The notes under the pieces are model-generated. The model saw nothing but the letters and a program-made list of their open reading frames with translations. It was not told where the DNA came from and ran no database searches. A DNA stretch of 64,000 nt from contig NZ_CP020539.1 in NCBI RefSeq assembly GCF_002080435.1, forward strand, positions 62,001-126,000. The letters run 5' to 3'. The DNA comes from Sphingobium herbicidovorans. Lineage in GTDB: Bacteria; Pseudomonadota; Alphaproteobacteria; Sphingomonadales; Sphingomonadaceae. Both the position numbers and the translations under genes were made by a program. Positions 46,897 to 55,483 of the stretch are shown here, one piece after another; position 1 is the stretch's first letter; every line of letters starts with the position of its first letter.

Positions 46897-47449
46897 GCGG
46901 GGCTCTTTCGTGGTGCGCGCCGGCCCGGTTGGCGGGTGGCGGCAGCTGGGGGAACAGGGGGAACGGCGGGAACGGGGGCGAGCACGCCGCCCAGCAGCAG
47001 CGCAATGCCCTGCTCGGCGATCTGCTCGGGCGCCATGGCGCCGTCGGGCCGGTACCAGCGGCCGATCCAGCTCAGCGCGCCGGCCAGCATGAAGGCCGCC
47101 AGCTTGGGATCGCAGGGCTGCAGCGAGCCTTCGGCAATGCCCTCTTCGACCAGCCGGCGGAACTCGTGGTCGATGCCGGCCTTGAGCCGGCGCAGCTCCT
47201 TGCGCAGCGGCGGCGGCAGCGGGTCTTCGCCGATGCGGATCACGCACTGGCCGAAGTCGTCCATCACGATGGCCGCGTAGCTGCGCATGCAGGCCTGCAG
47301 CTGGTCCAGCGCGCGGCCGCCCTGCTGGCGCACCTCGGCAATGCCCTCCTGCATCATGGCCAGCGCCGCGCGCACGCATTCGAGCAGGATGTCGTCCTTG
47401 CTCTTGACGTAGTAGTACAGCGTGGGCTTGCTCACATGGAGCTTCTTAT
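46893..47449 (-). pseudogene. TetR-family regulator, 5' end missing (unit 3)
   Basis: Third copy of the beheaded regulator, with the same open hybrid frame to 47492. Confidence 0.8.
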
Positions 47450-48329
47450 TTAGCTCCAGCAGCCCCATTGATACTGTGATTTCATCCAGCAATGGTATCC
47501 GATTGGCTCTCCCCGGTGTTCTTGCTCACGACATCCCCATACGTCACTGGCGGCGTAACCACCGCTTGCTGCAGCAAGCGGTAAAACAGCATCCCGCGTG
47601 AGCTGGATGTGCGCCGGTTGAAACGGAACACGAATTCATCGAGATAGGCGTCCAGGTGGTCTGGCTGTACAGAGCCATGATGTGTTCCCAGCACCCAGCG
47701 CTGTACCAGTGAGGCGACCCGGTGCACTCCCGCCATGGAGACATGGGCAGGTACGCCTGAGCCGAGCATGACGGTGCGCTGGTGGGTGTAACCCAGTTCT
47801 CCCAGAGCGCGGTATGCCGCCGAACCATCCGTGCGTACCTGGGCTCCAGGCTCGACCACCTCCTGCACAAAGGGGATTACGTGGGTGGCGGCGTCTCGGT
47901 CAATGCGGCGTAACCGGATGCGCCCAAACCCCTTGGGCTCCACGATCTCCACCGCCATGACCATCAACACTTTGGTGGTGCTGCTCTTGCGCCCTGCAGG
48001 GGTGGCGGGATTCTTGCGATCCGTGATGGACAGGTACGTTTCATCCACCTCCACAAGCCCCTTGAGCTTGTCCCGGCCCGGGCGGACCATGGCACGTCGA
48101 AACCGGTGCAGCATGGTCCAGGCGGTCTGGTAGCTCCCCAAACCCAATACGCGCTGCAGCCCCAGGGCGCTCACGCCTTGTTTCTGATTGGTCAGGTACC
48201 AAGCTGCAGCCAGCCAGACACGCAGCGGTGTGCGCGTCTTGTCAAAGATGGTTCCAGATGTCACTGTGCCTTGGTACTGGCATGAGCGGCACATCAGGCG
48301 GGTGCGGCTGGCGCGGTACACATCGCCAG
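47447..48329 (-). mobile_element. IS1595-family element, 5' part of tnpA deleted (unit 3)
   Basis: Identical to the complete element up to the CAG at 48327-48329, where lysR DNA follows directly. The piece between 47980 and 48329 corresponds to the 350-bp fragment found at the other unit junctions, exactly as expected if homologous recombination between the complete element and the fragment deleted everything between them. Confidence 0.9.
47482..48329 (-). pseudogene. tnpA: IS1595 transposase lacking its amino terminus, fused to lysR antisense (unit 3)
   Basis: Transposase residues from about 52 (GDVYRASRTRL) to the normal end are present, with half of the zinc ribbon lost. The frame remains open through 48330 into lysR DNA and on into IS6100-like copy 2 (to 48672), an accidental 396-codon frame. 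Confidence 0.85.
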
Positions 48330-48628
48330 GTGCTCCGTGAAGGCACGCACCTTGGCATTCGCCTTGCCGCTGGGCCGCAGCAGGTGGATGCCGCTGACCT
48401 CGGCCGGCGGCGCGTCTTCCAGCTGCAGCGCCACGATGCGCCCGGCCGCCAGGTCTTCGCCGATGGCCCAGTTGGGCATCAGTGCGATGCCCAGGCCGCG
48501 CGCCGCGCACAGGCGCCGCGTGTCGCAGTCGTTGCTCTCCAGCGCCACCTGCGGCGGCTGACGCCAGTCGATGCCGGCCAGCTCGCGCCAGCCACGCACG
48601 CTGGTGCTGTGCTGGCGGTCGATCAGCC
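48330..48628 (-). pseudogene. LysR 3' fragment cut by IS6100-like copy 2 (unit 4)
   Basis: 299 bp of lysR, from the unit boundary to GCGGTCGATCAGCC where the insertion sequence begins. It shows that at least one further unit existed to the right before an IS6100-adjacent deletion. Confidence 0.9.
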
Positions 48629-49510
48629 GGCTCTGTTGCAAACTCTGACACGGTTTCCAAGATTGGGCTCATGTACTGTCAAGGTCAGTTGCGATGAACG
48701 ATTTCAAAGGACGGCATTTTACCGGCGAGGTCATCCTATGGGCGGTGCGCTGGTATTGTCGATACGGCATCAGCTACCGTGATCTCGAGGAAATGCTGTC
48801 CGAGCGTGGGATCGATGTCGATCATACGACGATCTATCGCTGGGTGCAGCGCTACGCGCCGGAGATGGAGAAGCGTCTCCGCTGGTTCTGGCGGCGCGGC
48901 TTTGATCCGAGCTGGCGTCTGGATGAGACCTACGTAAAGGTGCGGGGCAAATGGACCTACCTGTACCGGGCGGTCGACAAACGGGGCGACACGATTGATT
49001 TCTATCTGTCATCGACACGCAGCGCCAAAGCGGCGAAGCGCTTTCTGGGCAAAGCTCTTCGTGGCCTGAAGGACTGGGAAAAGCCGGCCAAACTCAATAC
49101 CGACAAGGCACCCAGCTACGGCGCAGCAATCGCTGAGCTGAAACGCGAAGGCAAACTGGCGGCGGAAACCGAGCACCGGCAGGTGAAATATCTGAACAAC
49201 GTGCTCGAGGCCGACCACGGCAAGCTGAAGATGCTGATCAAGCCGGTACGTGGCTTCAAGTCGATGCCAACGGCCTACGCCACGATCAAGGGCTTCGAGG
49301 TCATGCGCGCCCTACGCAAAGGACAGGCCCAGGCATGGTGCCTGCAGCCAGGTATCATGGGGGAGGTGCGCCTGGTTGAAAGAGCATTCGGAATTGGACC
49401 CTCGGCCCTGACCGAAACCATGATTATGCTCAATAAGCATTTCGCCAATGCTGCCTAATCCCCCAACTGGGTGACGCCGCGCGGCCGTGCCCCATGTTTG
49501 CAACAGAGCC
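48629..49510 (+). mobile_element. IS6-family element (IS6100-like), copy 2
   Basis: 882 bp with perfect 14-bp terminal inverted repeats, same orientation as copy 1. Flanks GATCAGCC (left) and ATATTCAG (right) are not a target duplication and do not match the flanks of copy 1. Left neighbour is amplified catabolic DNA, right neighbour is the sphingomonad chrC gene. Confidence 0.92.
48694..49458 (+). CDS. tnpA: IS6100-like transposase, intact
   Basis: A 254-residue IS6-family DDE transposase. An amino-terminal HTH-like region ([20 protein letters not shown]) is followed by the triad Asp77 (RLDETYVKV), Asp137 (LNTDKAPSY) and Glu172 (LEADHGKLK). It is closely related to, but clearly different from, the IS6100 transposase I remember (for example [13 protein letters not shown] at the start). 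This copy is the reference that reveals the missing base in copy 1. Confidence 0.92.
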   Translation: MNDFKGRHFTGEVILWAVRWYCRYGISYRDLEEMLSERGIDVDHTTIYRWVQRYAPEMEKRLRWFWRRGFDPSWRLDETYVKVRGKWTYLYRAVDKRGDTIDFYLSSTRSAKAAKRFLGKALRGLKDWEKPAKLNTDKAPSYGAAIAELKREGKLAAETEHRQVKYLNNVLEADHGKLKMLIKPVRGFKSMPTAYATIKGFEVMRALRKGQAQAWCLQPGIMGEVRLVERAFGIGPSALTETMIMLNKHFANAA

Positions 49511-49758
49511 ATATTCAGGGCCTTGACCGAGCCCGCATAATTGTTCTCGTGGTGCGATGTGATCAGCCTTTCGGAGAGGCCGTGAAGCCTGGCGGGATTG
49601 AACCTGAGCGGCTTGACCTGATGATTTCCGGCAAAGGCGGGGACAGCCGCCGGCGCTGCGGCCGGCGTCTGCGCAGAGGCTTCGTTGATAGTCATGGCGG
49701 CGGCTCCGATGCCAAGAGTTGCGATTGCACTGCGTCGGGAAAGATGGTCGATCGTCAC
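49511..49758 (-). pseudogene. chrC: Fe/Mn superoxide dismutase of a chromate operon, 3' truncated
   Basis: The GTG start at 49758 with AGGAG upstream gives a twin-arginine leader ([17 protein letters not shown]) followed by [20 protein letters not shown], the amino-terminal helix of iron superoxide dismutases with its metal-ligand His region. After about 83 residues the gene is cut by IS6100-like copy 2, removing most ligands. It begins 11 bp after chrA, matching the chrB-chrA-chrC order of known chromate-resistance operons, in which ChrC is a superoxide dismutase. Confidence 0.85.
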
Positions 49759-49769
49759 GCGTCACTCCT

Positions 49770-51167
49770 TCAGATGATCATTACATATGCGGCCCCGAGG
49801 ACCGAGCAGACGCCGAGCACCGGCAGCATGCCGGCCTTGAACCGGAACATGGCGAGTATCGCACCCACCGCGAGCGCCAGCGCCGGCCAGTTGACGGACG
49901 TTAGGACTGGGAGATCGATGGTGCCGGCTGCGAACGGCACTTCGCGGACTTGCTCGAACAGAGTGTGGATACCAAACCAGACCGCCAGATTGAGGATCAC
50001 GCCGACCACTGCGGCGGTGATCGCCGAAAGCGCGGCCGACAATGCGCGGTTGCCGCGCAGCCGCTCGATGAATGGCGCGCCGGCGAAGATCCACAGGAAG
50101 CATGGCAGGAAGGTAACCCAGGTGGTGAGGATTGCGCCGAAGGTCGCGGCGACGAGCGGCGGCAGCCCGGTCGCTTCGCGGAAGGCCGCGAGGAAGCCGA
50201 CGAACTGCGTCACCATGATCAGCGGCCCGGGCGTGGTCTCGGCCATGCCGAGCCCGTCGAGCATCTCGCCGGGCTGGAGCCAGCCATAGGTCTCGACTGC
50301 CTCCTGCGCGACATAGGCGAGCACCGCATAGGCGCCGCCGAAGGTCACCACCGCCATCTGGCTGAAGAAGGTGGCGATGCGGCTGAACACGTCGTCGGGG
50401 CCGAACGCGAACAGCAGCGCTGCGACCGGCCCGAGCCAGAGCAGCAGCAGGACGCCGGAGATGCGCAGCGACCAAGAGAGGTTCGGCCGGGCATGGTCGG
50501 GAAGGCCCTCGCCAAGAGCGGTGTCGCGGTCGTGGATTATCTCAGCGCCGGCGGGACCATGTCCGCCGCCGCCCTTGAATGCGGCGTAACCAGCGCGGCC
50601 ACCGAAGAAGCCGATCAGCGCGGCGGCAAGCACGATCAGCGGGAAGGGCACGTCGAGCACGAAGATCGCGACGAACGCCAGCGCGGCAAAACCGCGCATG
50701 ACGTTGTTCTTCAAGGCACGCGAACCCACCCGGACCACCGCCTGTAGCACCACCGCCAGCACGGCGGCCTTCAATCCGAAGAACAATCCCTCGACCAGCG
50801 CCACTTCGCCGAGCAGCACATAGACATAGCTGAGCCCTAAAATCGCGAGGAAGCCGGGCAGCACGAATAGCGCGCCCGCGACCAGGCCGCCCTTGGTCTT
50901 ATGGAGCAACCAGCCAATATAGACAGCTAGCTGTTGCGCTTCAGGGCCGGGCAGCAGCATGCAATAGTTGAGCGCGTGGAGGAACCGCTCCTCGCCGATC
51001 CAGCGCTTCTCCTCGACCAGGATGCGATGCATCACCGCTATCTGGCCCGCCGGTCCGCCGAAGCTGAGCAGCGCGACCCTGATCCAGACGCGCACCGCCT
51101 CGCCAAAGCTGATGCCGTGCTCGTGCAGCGTCTCGACTGCGATTTCAGCGCGTGCGCTGGCCTCCAT
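49770..51167 (-). CDS. chrA: Chromate transporter ChrA
   Basis: A 465-residue inner-membrane chromate exporter of the CHR superfamily, long two-domain form. The amino-terminal CHR domain shows FGGPAGQIAVMHRILVEEKR and LLPGPEAQQLAVYIGW; the second shows TFGGAYAVLAYVAQEAVE and TTPGPLIMVTQFVGFLAAFR, with roughly ten to twelve hydrophobic segments overall. The glycines and the PGPEAQQL motif needed for transport are present. It follows chrB closely (3 bp) and precedes chrC, so it is the middle gene of the operon and appears functional. Confidence 0.95.
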   Translation of the reverse strand: MEASARAEIAVETLHEHGISFGEAVRVWIRVALLSFGGPAGQIAVMHRILVEEKRWIGEERFLHALNYCMLLPGPEAQQLAVYIGWLLHKTKGGLVAGALFVLPGFLAILGLSYVYVLLGEVALVEGLFFGLKAAVLAVVLQAVVRVGSRALKNNVMRGFAALAFVAIFVLDVPFPLIVLAAALIGFFGGRAGYAAFKGGGGHGPAGAEIIHDRDTALGEGLPDHARPNLSWSLRISGVLLLLWLGPVAALLFAFGPDDVFSRIATFFSQMAVVTFGGAYAVLAYVAQEAVETYGWLQPGEMLDGLGMAETTPGPLIMVTQFVGFLAAFREATGLPPLVAATFGAILTTWVTFLPCFLWIFAGAPFIERLRGNRALSAALSAITAAVVGVILNLAVWFGIHTLFEQVREVPFAAGTIDLPVLTSVNWPALALAVGAILAMFRFKAGMLPVLGVCSVLGAAYVMII

Positions 51168-51169
51168 CT

Positions 51170-52120
51170 TTAGTCCTCTTTTCGCCGGGTGAAGTGAGCA
51201 TAGAATCCGTCGAGCGCGGTCGATCCGCGCGCGATCCGCTCCTCGTCGTCGTCGGTGCCGGCACAGATGCCGGCGATAAGCGCGCTCACTCCCGGAGTTT
51301 CCGGGCGCTCGAACCGAGCATCGGCAATATCAAGGTCGTGAACAATTTCGCCGAGCGCCCGCAGCGCGGGGTCGGTCTCGAGACCGGTGAGGAACACCAA
51401 GGTCTCGAAGGAGCAGCGGTCGCCTTCGTGGGTGAACTCAGCGTCCGCCATGTCGAACCTCAGTTCGTCAGGCTCCGGCACATATCCTTTGCCCTCGACG
51501 AACTTGAAGCTCGCCTCGGGGTCGATGAAGCGGCGAATGAGCCAGGCGGACGCGATGCGATCGACATGGACATGGCGGCGCGTCACCCAAACGCGGCGCT
51601 TTAGCTCCGCCGGGGTCAGCTCGGGCGCACCGGGGCCGCTCACATCGGGATGTTGGTGAGAGCGGCGGTCCGCCTCGGTGATGGCGGCCTGTGCCGCCTG
51701 CCGACCATGCGCACCGAAAAAGTCGATCGCGGCGACCTCGTTCAGGCGTTTGCGCAGGCGGCCCACATCCGCCGCCGCGACATACTCGCCCTCACACAGC
51801 GCGCGCGCCTCGCGTGCCAACTCCTCATAGTCGGCGTCACGCGCAGCGTCGAACACTCCGCGCAGCTCCGCATCGCCCATGCCGCCGACAAGGCGCGCTT
51901 CGAGGATCAGCGCCTCGCCGCCATTTTCGGTGATCTCGCGATGCAGTTCTTCGAACAGCGCGCGCGTGTCCTCGCGATTGGGGAGCGCATGGACGGCGTT
52001 CTTGAGCGGCGCGGCCCCGATCGCCTGCAAACGCCGCCAGACCTTCACCCGCAAATAGGCAGGCTTAGCCGGAAGCTGCGGGATCAGGAGCAACCAAGGG
52101 GAAGCTTGTGTGTTTGTCAT
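51170..52120 (-). CDS. chrB: Chromate resistance regulator/sensor ChrB
   Basis: A 316-residue ChrB protein. The amino-terminal part (WLLLIPQLPAKPAYLRVKVW, with RLQAIGAAPLKNAVHALPNR) is the ChrB DNA-binding-like domain, and the carboxyl-terminal domain starts RRVWVTRRHVHVDRIASAWL, with FTHEGDRCSFETLV, typical of the ChrB C-terminal family. ChrB represses the operon and senses chromate. It is the first gene of chrB-chrA-chrC' and is divergent from the DUF1259 gene with a 168-bp intergenic region that should hold both promoters. Confidence 0.92.
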   Translation of the reverse strand: MTNTQASPWLLLIPQLPAKPAYLRVKVWRRLQAIGAAPLKNAVHALPNREDTRALFEELHREITENGGEALILEARLVGGMGDAELRGVFDAARDADYEELAREARALCEGEYVAAADVGRLRKRLNEVAAIDFFGAHGRQAAQAAITEADRRSHQHPDVSGPGAPELTPAELKRRVWVTRRHVHVDRIASAWLIRRFIDPEASFKFVEGKGYVPEPDELRFDMADAEFTHEGDRCSFETLVFLTGLETDPALRALGEIVHDLDIADARFERPETPGVSALIAGICAGTDDDEERIARGSTALDGFYAHFTRRKED

Positions 52121-52288
52121 AGTTGTATCGTCACTAGCCTACAAGTGTAAGGGTTGCATCACAAGCCTCATGAACATAGGACTGCTTATCCCGAAGAAAG
52201 AAACCGGAGCGCAATGTCGCGGCTCGCCGGCGGCGCGCTCGCATGACGTGAGGCTTTCCGTGTCGAGTGCGCTGATGAAGGATCAATT

Positions 52289-53179
52289 ATGCTGAAAAAG
52301 ACCATCGCCTTGGGATTCGCCAGCCTCCTGCTGGCAAGCCCGGCATGGGCAGCGCCGGACTGGTCGGCTGTCGACCGGGCGATAGGACGAGCGGGGGCCG
52401 AACAGCCGGGGGGCGTTCACCGCTACAGCTTCCCGCGTTCGGACCTGAGCGTCACGCTGGATGGGGTGACGATCAAGCCCTCCCTCGCGCTCGGCTCTTG
52501 GGCGGCGTTTCAGCCGATGGGCGACGAGGCGATGGTGATGGGCGATCTCGTGCTGACCCACGACGAGGTGAACCCCGTTTTGAGCCGCCTGCTCGCAAGC
52601 GGTTTTACGATCACCGCGCTCCACAATCACCTGCTCCGCTCTTCGCCTGCGACCATGTACATGCACATTGCCGGCCACGGCGACCCGGTGAAGCTCGCGG
52701 CCGCGCTCCGGCAAGCGCTATCAGCCAGTCGGACCCCGCTCGCCGCGCCGCAATCGCCTTCGGCCAGCGCAGCCGCATCGCGGCTCGACCTCGATGTGGC
52801 CGCGCTCAACCGGTTGATGGGCGGTGAGGGCAAGACGGCCGGTGGCATCCTCCAATACAGCTTTCCGCGCGCCGAGCGGCTGATGGACGGCGATATGGAG
52901 ACTCCGCCGACGATGGGCACGGCGACCGCGATCAACTTTCAGCCAACCGGGGACGGCCGAGCCGCCATCACCGGCGATTTCGTACTTGTCGCAAACGAGG
53001 TCGATCCGGTCCTGCGCGTGCTGCGGACGAACGGGATCGAGGTCACGGCGCTGCATAATCATATGCTAAACGACGAGCCGCGGCTGTTCTTCATGCACTT
53101 CTGGGCCAACGACGACGCAGCCAAGCTCGCCCGTGGGCTGCGCGCGGCGCTCGACAGGATGAACAATCAGAGGAGTTGA
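52289..53179 (+). CDS. Periplasmic DUF1259 (LppY/LpqO-like) protein, two tandem domains
   Basis: A 296-residue exported protein with a signal peptide (residues 1-21, cut after AWA). Two similar domains follow, each with a VHRYSFPR/ILQYSFPR strand, a GD(L/F)VL strand followed by EVNPVL/EVDPVL, and a TALHNH(L/M)L motif with conserved His pairs (about residues 111-114 and 253-256), then MHIAGHG/MHFWAND. DUF1259 proteins often sit beside chromate operons in Proteobacteria; a metal- or sulfonate-binding role is possible but unproven. ATG with no strong ribosome-binding site; divergent from chrB. Confidence 0.85.
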   Translation: MLKKTIALGFASLLLASPAWAAPDWSAVDRAIGRAGAEQPGGVHRYSFPRSDLSVTLDGVTIKPSLALGSWAAFQPMGDEAMVMGDLVLTHDEVNPVLSRLLASGFTITALHNHLLRSSPATMYMHIAGHGDPVKLAAALRQALSASRTPLAAPQSPSASAAASRLDLDVAALNRLMGGEGKTAGGILQYSFPRAERLMDGDMETPPTMGTATAINFQPTGDGRAAITGDFVLVANEVDPVLRVLRTNGIEVTALHNHMLNDEPRLFFMHFWANDDAAKLARGLRAALDRMNNQRS

Positions 53180-53256
53180 ACTCGGACGACGGCTCATTGG
53201 GCCGTAACCGCCGCCCGCCCGACCCCACGGCCCTTATGCAGGAAGTGGAATGGAAC

Positions 53257-53580
53257 ATGGCTAGCAAACGAACTCTCACTGTTGTCGCAGGCGTGGGCGC
53301 GGCCGCGCTGGCGATCGCGGGCGTGGCGATCGCGCAAAACCACGAGGCGAACGAAAACCGGATAATCGGCAAGCACAGCGAACGAGACATCCCGCTTGCT
53401 CAGGTGCCCGAGGCCGCGATGAACGCGGCACGCGCGCAACTCGCGTCAATAAGCAAAGCGGAGCAAGTCACCCGAAAGGCGGACGGAAGCACGCTCTATG
53501 AAATCAAGGGCAAGAACAGCGACGGAAAGACGATCGAACTGTTCGTCACGCCCGAAGGCCAGGTGCTCGGCCGCGAATGA
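53257..53580 (+). CDS. Small periplasmic PepSY-like protein
   Basis: A 107-residue protein with a signal sequence (residues 1-24, ending VAIA) and a single beta-alpha-beta segment (PEAAMNAARAQLASISKAEQ, followed by LYEIKGKNSDGKTIELFVTP) of the PepSY/BON-like type that usually occurs in the periplasm. An alternative start lies at 53236. It is 77 bp after the DUF1259 gene on the same strand and may be part of the same transcript. Role unknown. Confidence 0.75.
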   Translation: MASKRTLTVVAGVGAAALAIAGVAIAQNHEANENRIIGKHSERDIPLAQVPEAAMNAARAQLASISKAEQVTRKADGSTLYEIKGKNSDGKTIELFVTPEGQVLGRE

Positions 53581-53591
53581 TGGATCAGCAC

Positions 53592-53622
53592 GGGGCGCCG
53601 GCCGTCGAGGGCCGTGCGCCCC
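53592..53622 (+). terminator. Stem-loop after the PepSY-like gene
   Basis: GGGGCGC / GCGCCCC arms with an inner GGCC/GGCC pairing, 11 bp past the stop. No T tract follows, so it may be only a partial terminator or an mRNA-stabilising hairpin. Confidence 0.5.
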
Positions 53623-53655
53623 TTCCGAAATGATACTGCGGAATAGGAGACGAAA

Positions 53656-53982
53656 ATGCGGCCAAGGCGATGGATATTGTTATGCGCCGCTTTGGCCGCC
53701 CTGCCTGATAGTGCGATCGGCCAAACCGAACCCGCGTCGGCGACGGGCTCGGCGTTGTTCGTAAGCTGTCAAGCGAATGAGCCGCGATGCGGCGCTTACC
53801 TCCAAGGCGTGCTCGACATGATGATCGTCGCGCGAAAAGCGGAATGCCGCGCTCCACGCTATGACCGATCGGCGCTGCGCGCGGCATATTTACGCTGGGC
53901 GGAGCAGAATAGCTATTTTATGAGTGTTCATATGGTGGCCGGAGCTGAACGCTCGTTAGCGAAGGCTTGGCCATGTCAGTAG
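53656..53982 (+). CDS. Rap1a/Tai-immunity-like exported protein
   Basis: A 108-residue protein with a signal peptide (residues 1-22) and four cysteines in the mature part (SCQANEPRCGAYLQG, AECRAP, WPCQ), with the central helix YLQGVLDMMIVA. This pattern resembles the Rap1a/Tai family, which includes immunity proteins against Tae amidase toxins, but many members have other roles and no cognate toxin is nearby. AGGAGA precedes the ATG by five bases. A GCCTGCCC/GGGCAGGC hairpin follows at 54002-54032. Confidence 0.65.
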   Translation: MRPRRWILLCAALAALPDSAIGQTEPASATGSALFVSCQANEPRCGAYLQGVLDMMIVARKAECRAPRYDRSALRAAYLRWAEQNSYFMSVHMVAGAERSLAKAWPCQ

Positions 53983-54109
53983 CATCGTACCCCGCGGCGT
54001 AGCCTGCCCGGCGGCTGCCTTTGAGGGCAGGCGGAGCGTCCGCCTGGCGGTGAATTCCGCCAGCTCAACGATCCCATGTCGCGCCTCAAGCTCGCTAATT
54101 AGCCGATGT

Positions 54110-54488
54110 TCGCATTATGTCTGCCAAATCGTTGTCTGGCGCACAAACCTTGAGGTGACGCCATTTGGGTCCAAGTTCGGCCATGACGTTGATACTCGCC
54201 CTAAATGAGCTGGCGACCAACGCGGTAAAGTATGGCGCCTTCTCCAACGAGATCGGGACGGTAGAACTGACCTGGCAGATTGTGGAGGTAGGCGACGCAC
54301 CGCAGCTTTGGCTCCAGTGGACAGAGCGGGGAGGACCACCGGTGCGGAAGCCTGAGCGCCAAGGCTTTGGAAGTCGGTTGATCAGTACTGCTGCCGGTCG
54401 GAGCCTTCGCGGACGAGCAGAGATCGACTTCCCACAGTCTGGCGTGACCTGGACGCTCGTCGCTCCGTTAGCAGCGCTTCGCGCCTGA
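54110..54488 (+). pseudogene. HWE-family histidine kinase, carboxyl-terminal remnant
   Basis: ATP-binding end of an HWE sensor kinase: LALNELATNAVKYGAFSN (N box), WLQWTERGGPPVRKPERQGF and GSRLISTAAGRSLRGRAEID are hallmark tracts. The upstream sequence contains an in-frame TGA at 54156-54158 just before the N box, and no sensor or phosphoacceptor domain is present, so only a degraded 3' piece remains. A TTG at 54165 could start a 107-residue fragment. Confidence 0.75.
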
Positions 54489-54611
54489 TCTGAGGCGCTG
54501 CTCAAGCCCGGATCATCCGATTGGGAGCCTGACAACCATGTTTCAGCCAGGCCGGCAACACTGAATTCAAGATAGCTGGGGATCTATAGCGCGGCCTGAC
54601 GGCGCTGCGGT

Positions 54612-54983
54612 TCAATCGGCATTCGCGCTGAGTGCGACGCGATTGCCCTCGCTGTCCTGAATTTCGGCGACATAGCCTGCGTCGCCGAGATGCTTTTTCG
54701 GGTAGAGGATCACGGCACCCAGCTTGCGCGCGCGGTCGAGCACGGGGTCGATGTCTGGCACGTCGAAGTAGATGATGGAACCGTTCTTCGACGGTACGTA
54801 AACGTCACCCTTCGCGAGTGCGCCGCTTGCGCCGGGAGCGCAATCGGTGCGTGGGAAGAAGGCCATCTCGTACCCGTCCACCGTTCGGCGGCGCAGCTTG
54901 TAGCCGATCACGGCTTCGTAGAAGGCGACTGCCCGGTCCATGTCGATCACGGGAATCTCGAAGTGAAAGACGGGATTCATCAT
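54612..54983 (-). CDS. VOC/glyoxalase-family protein
   Basis: A 123-residue single-domain vicinal-oxygen-chelate protein (FHFEIPVIDMDRAVAFYEAV, later YFDVPDIDPVLDRARKLGAV, ending EIQDSEGNRVALS), the size of small glyoxalase or bleomycin-resistance-like proteins. The paired beta-alpha-beta-beta-beta modules are evident, and Glu in the EIQDSEGN tract is a usual metal ligand. Start at the first of two ATGs with CAGGAG eight bases upstream. Function unspecified. Confidence 0.85.
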   Translation of the reverse strand: MMNPVFHFEIPVIDMDRAVAFYEAVIGYKLRRRTVDGYEMAFFPRTDCAPGASGALAKGDVYVPSKNGSIIYFDVPDIDPVLDRARKLGAVILYPKKHLGDAGYVAEIQDSEGNRVALSANAD

Positions 54984-55058
54984 CTTGAGCAACTCCTGCT
55001 TTGCAGGTTTTGATGAAACGGCACTTCCGCAACCGGCCTCCTAACGCATTGCTGGGTA

Positions 55059-55451
55059 TCAAGCTTCGAGAGGGGAAACACGCCGCGGTCGCCTATCATC
55101 GCCGATCGCCACGAAGATAAATCGAGCTTGAGTAACACGGCAAGCTTCGCTCGTGTGACGACCGCGTCGCCATGCCTCGACCTCGATCGTCATGGATGTC
55201 GTGCCTGTAGCGATAAGGCGAGCATGAACAGATACTTCGTCGCCGACGAACACCGGTCGGTGGAACTGCATACCGTCGACCGCGATGGTGACTGCTCGCC
55301 CACCACAATGACGTGACGCCACCGAACCGGCCGCTAAGTCCATTTGCGCCATCATCCATCCGCCGAACATGTCGCCGTACGGGTTCACATCGGCCGGCAT
55401 GGCCGTGACCCGGATAACGGGTGCGTCAGCTGGCGGTTGTTCGTCGGTCAT
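55059..55451 (-). CDS. Acyl-CoA thioesterase, YciA-type hotdog protein
   Basis: A 130-residue hotdog-fold protein with MPADVNPYGDMFGGWMMAQM (residues 17-36), the conserved substrate-binding helix start of YciA/BACH thioesterases, followed by RAVTIAVDGMQFHRPVFVGD and an EVEAWRR strand. It hydrolyses acyl-CoA to free acid and CoA. Start ATG at 55451 (MTDEQPPADA); the frame continues upstream to 55487 without a better start. Confidence 0.88.
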   Translation of the reverse strand: MTDEQPPADAPVIRVTAMPADVNPYGDMFGGWMMAQMDLAAGSVASRHCGGRAVTIAVDGMQFHRPVFVGDEVSVHARLIATGTTSMTIEVEAWRRGRHTSEACRVTQARFIFVAIGDDRRPRRVSPLEA

Positions 55452-55483
55452 CTTATATCCTGTGGTGCGCGCAGGCGCAGTTC

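Larger units (their letters stand above)
19995..48628. repeat. Tandem amplification of an 11-kb catabolic module
   Basis: Unit 1 spans 19995-30997 (11,003 bp), unit 2 30998-42002 (11,005 bp), unit 3 42003-48329 (6,327 bp; lacks the segment from IS1595-internal sequence through sdpA), and unit 4 48330-48628 (299 bp of lysR). Each unit begins GTGCTCCGTGAAGG inside lysR. At internal boundaries the preceding sequence is IS1595-element DNA ending ACACATCGCCAG, with CAG shared by both partners. Units 1 and 2 differ by only a few single-base indels, so the amplification is recent. Confidence 0.95.
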
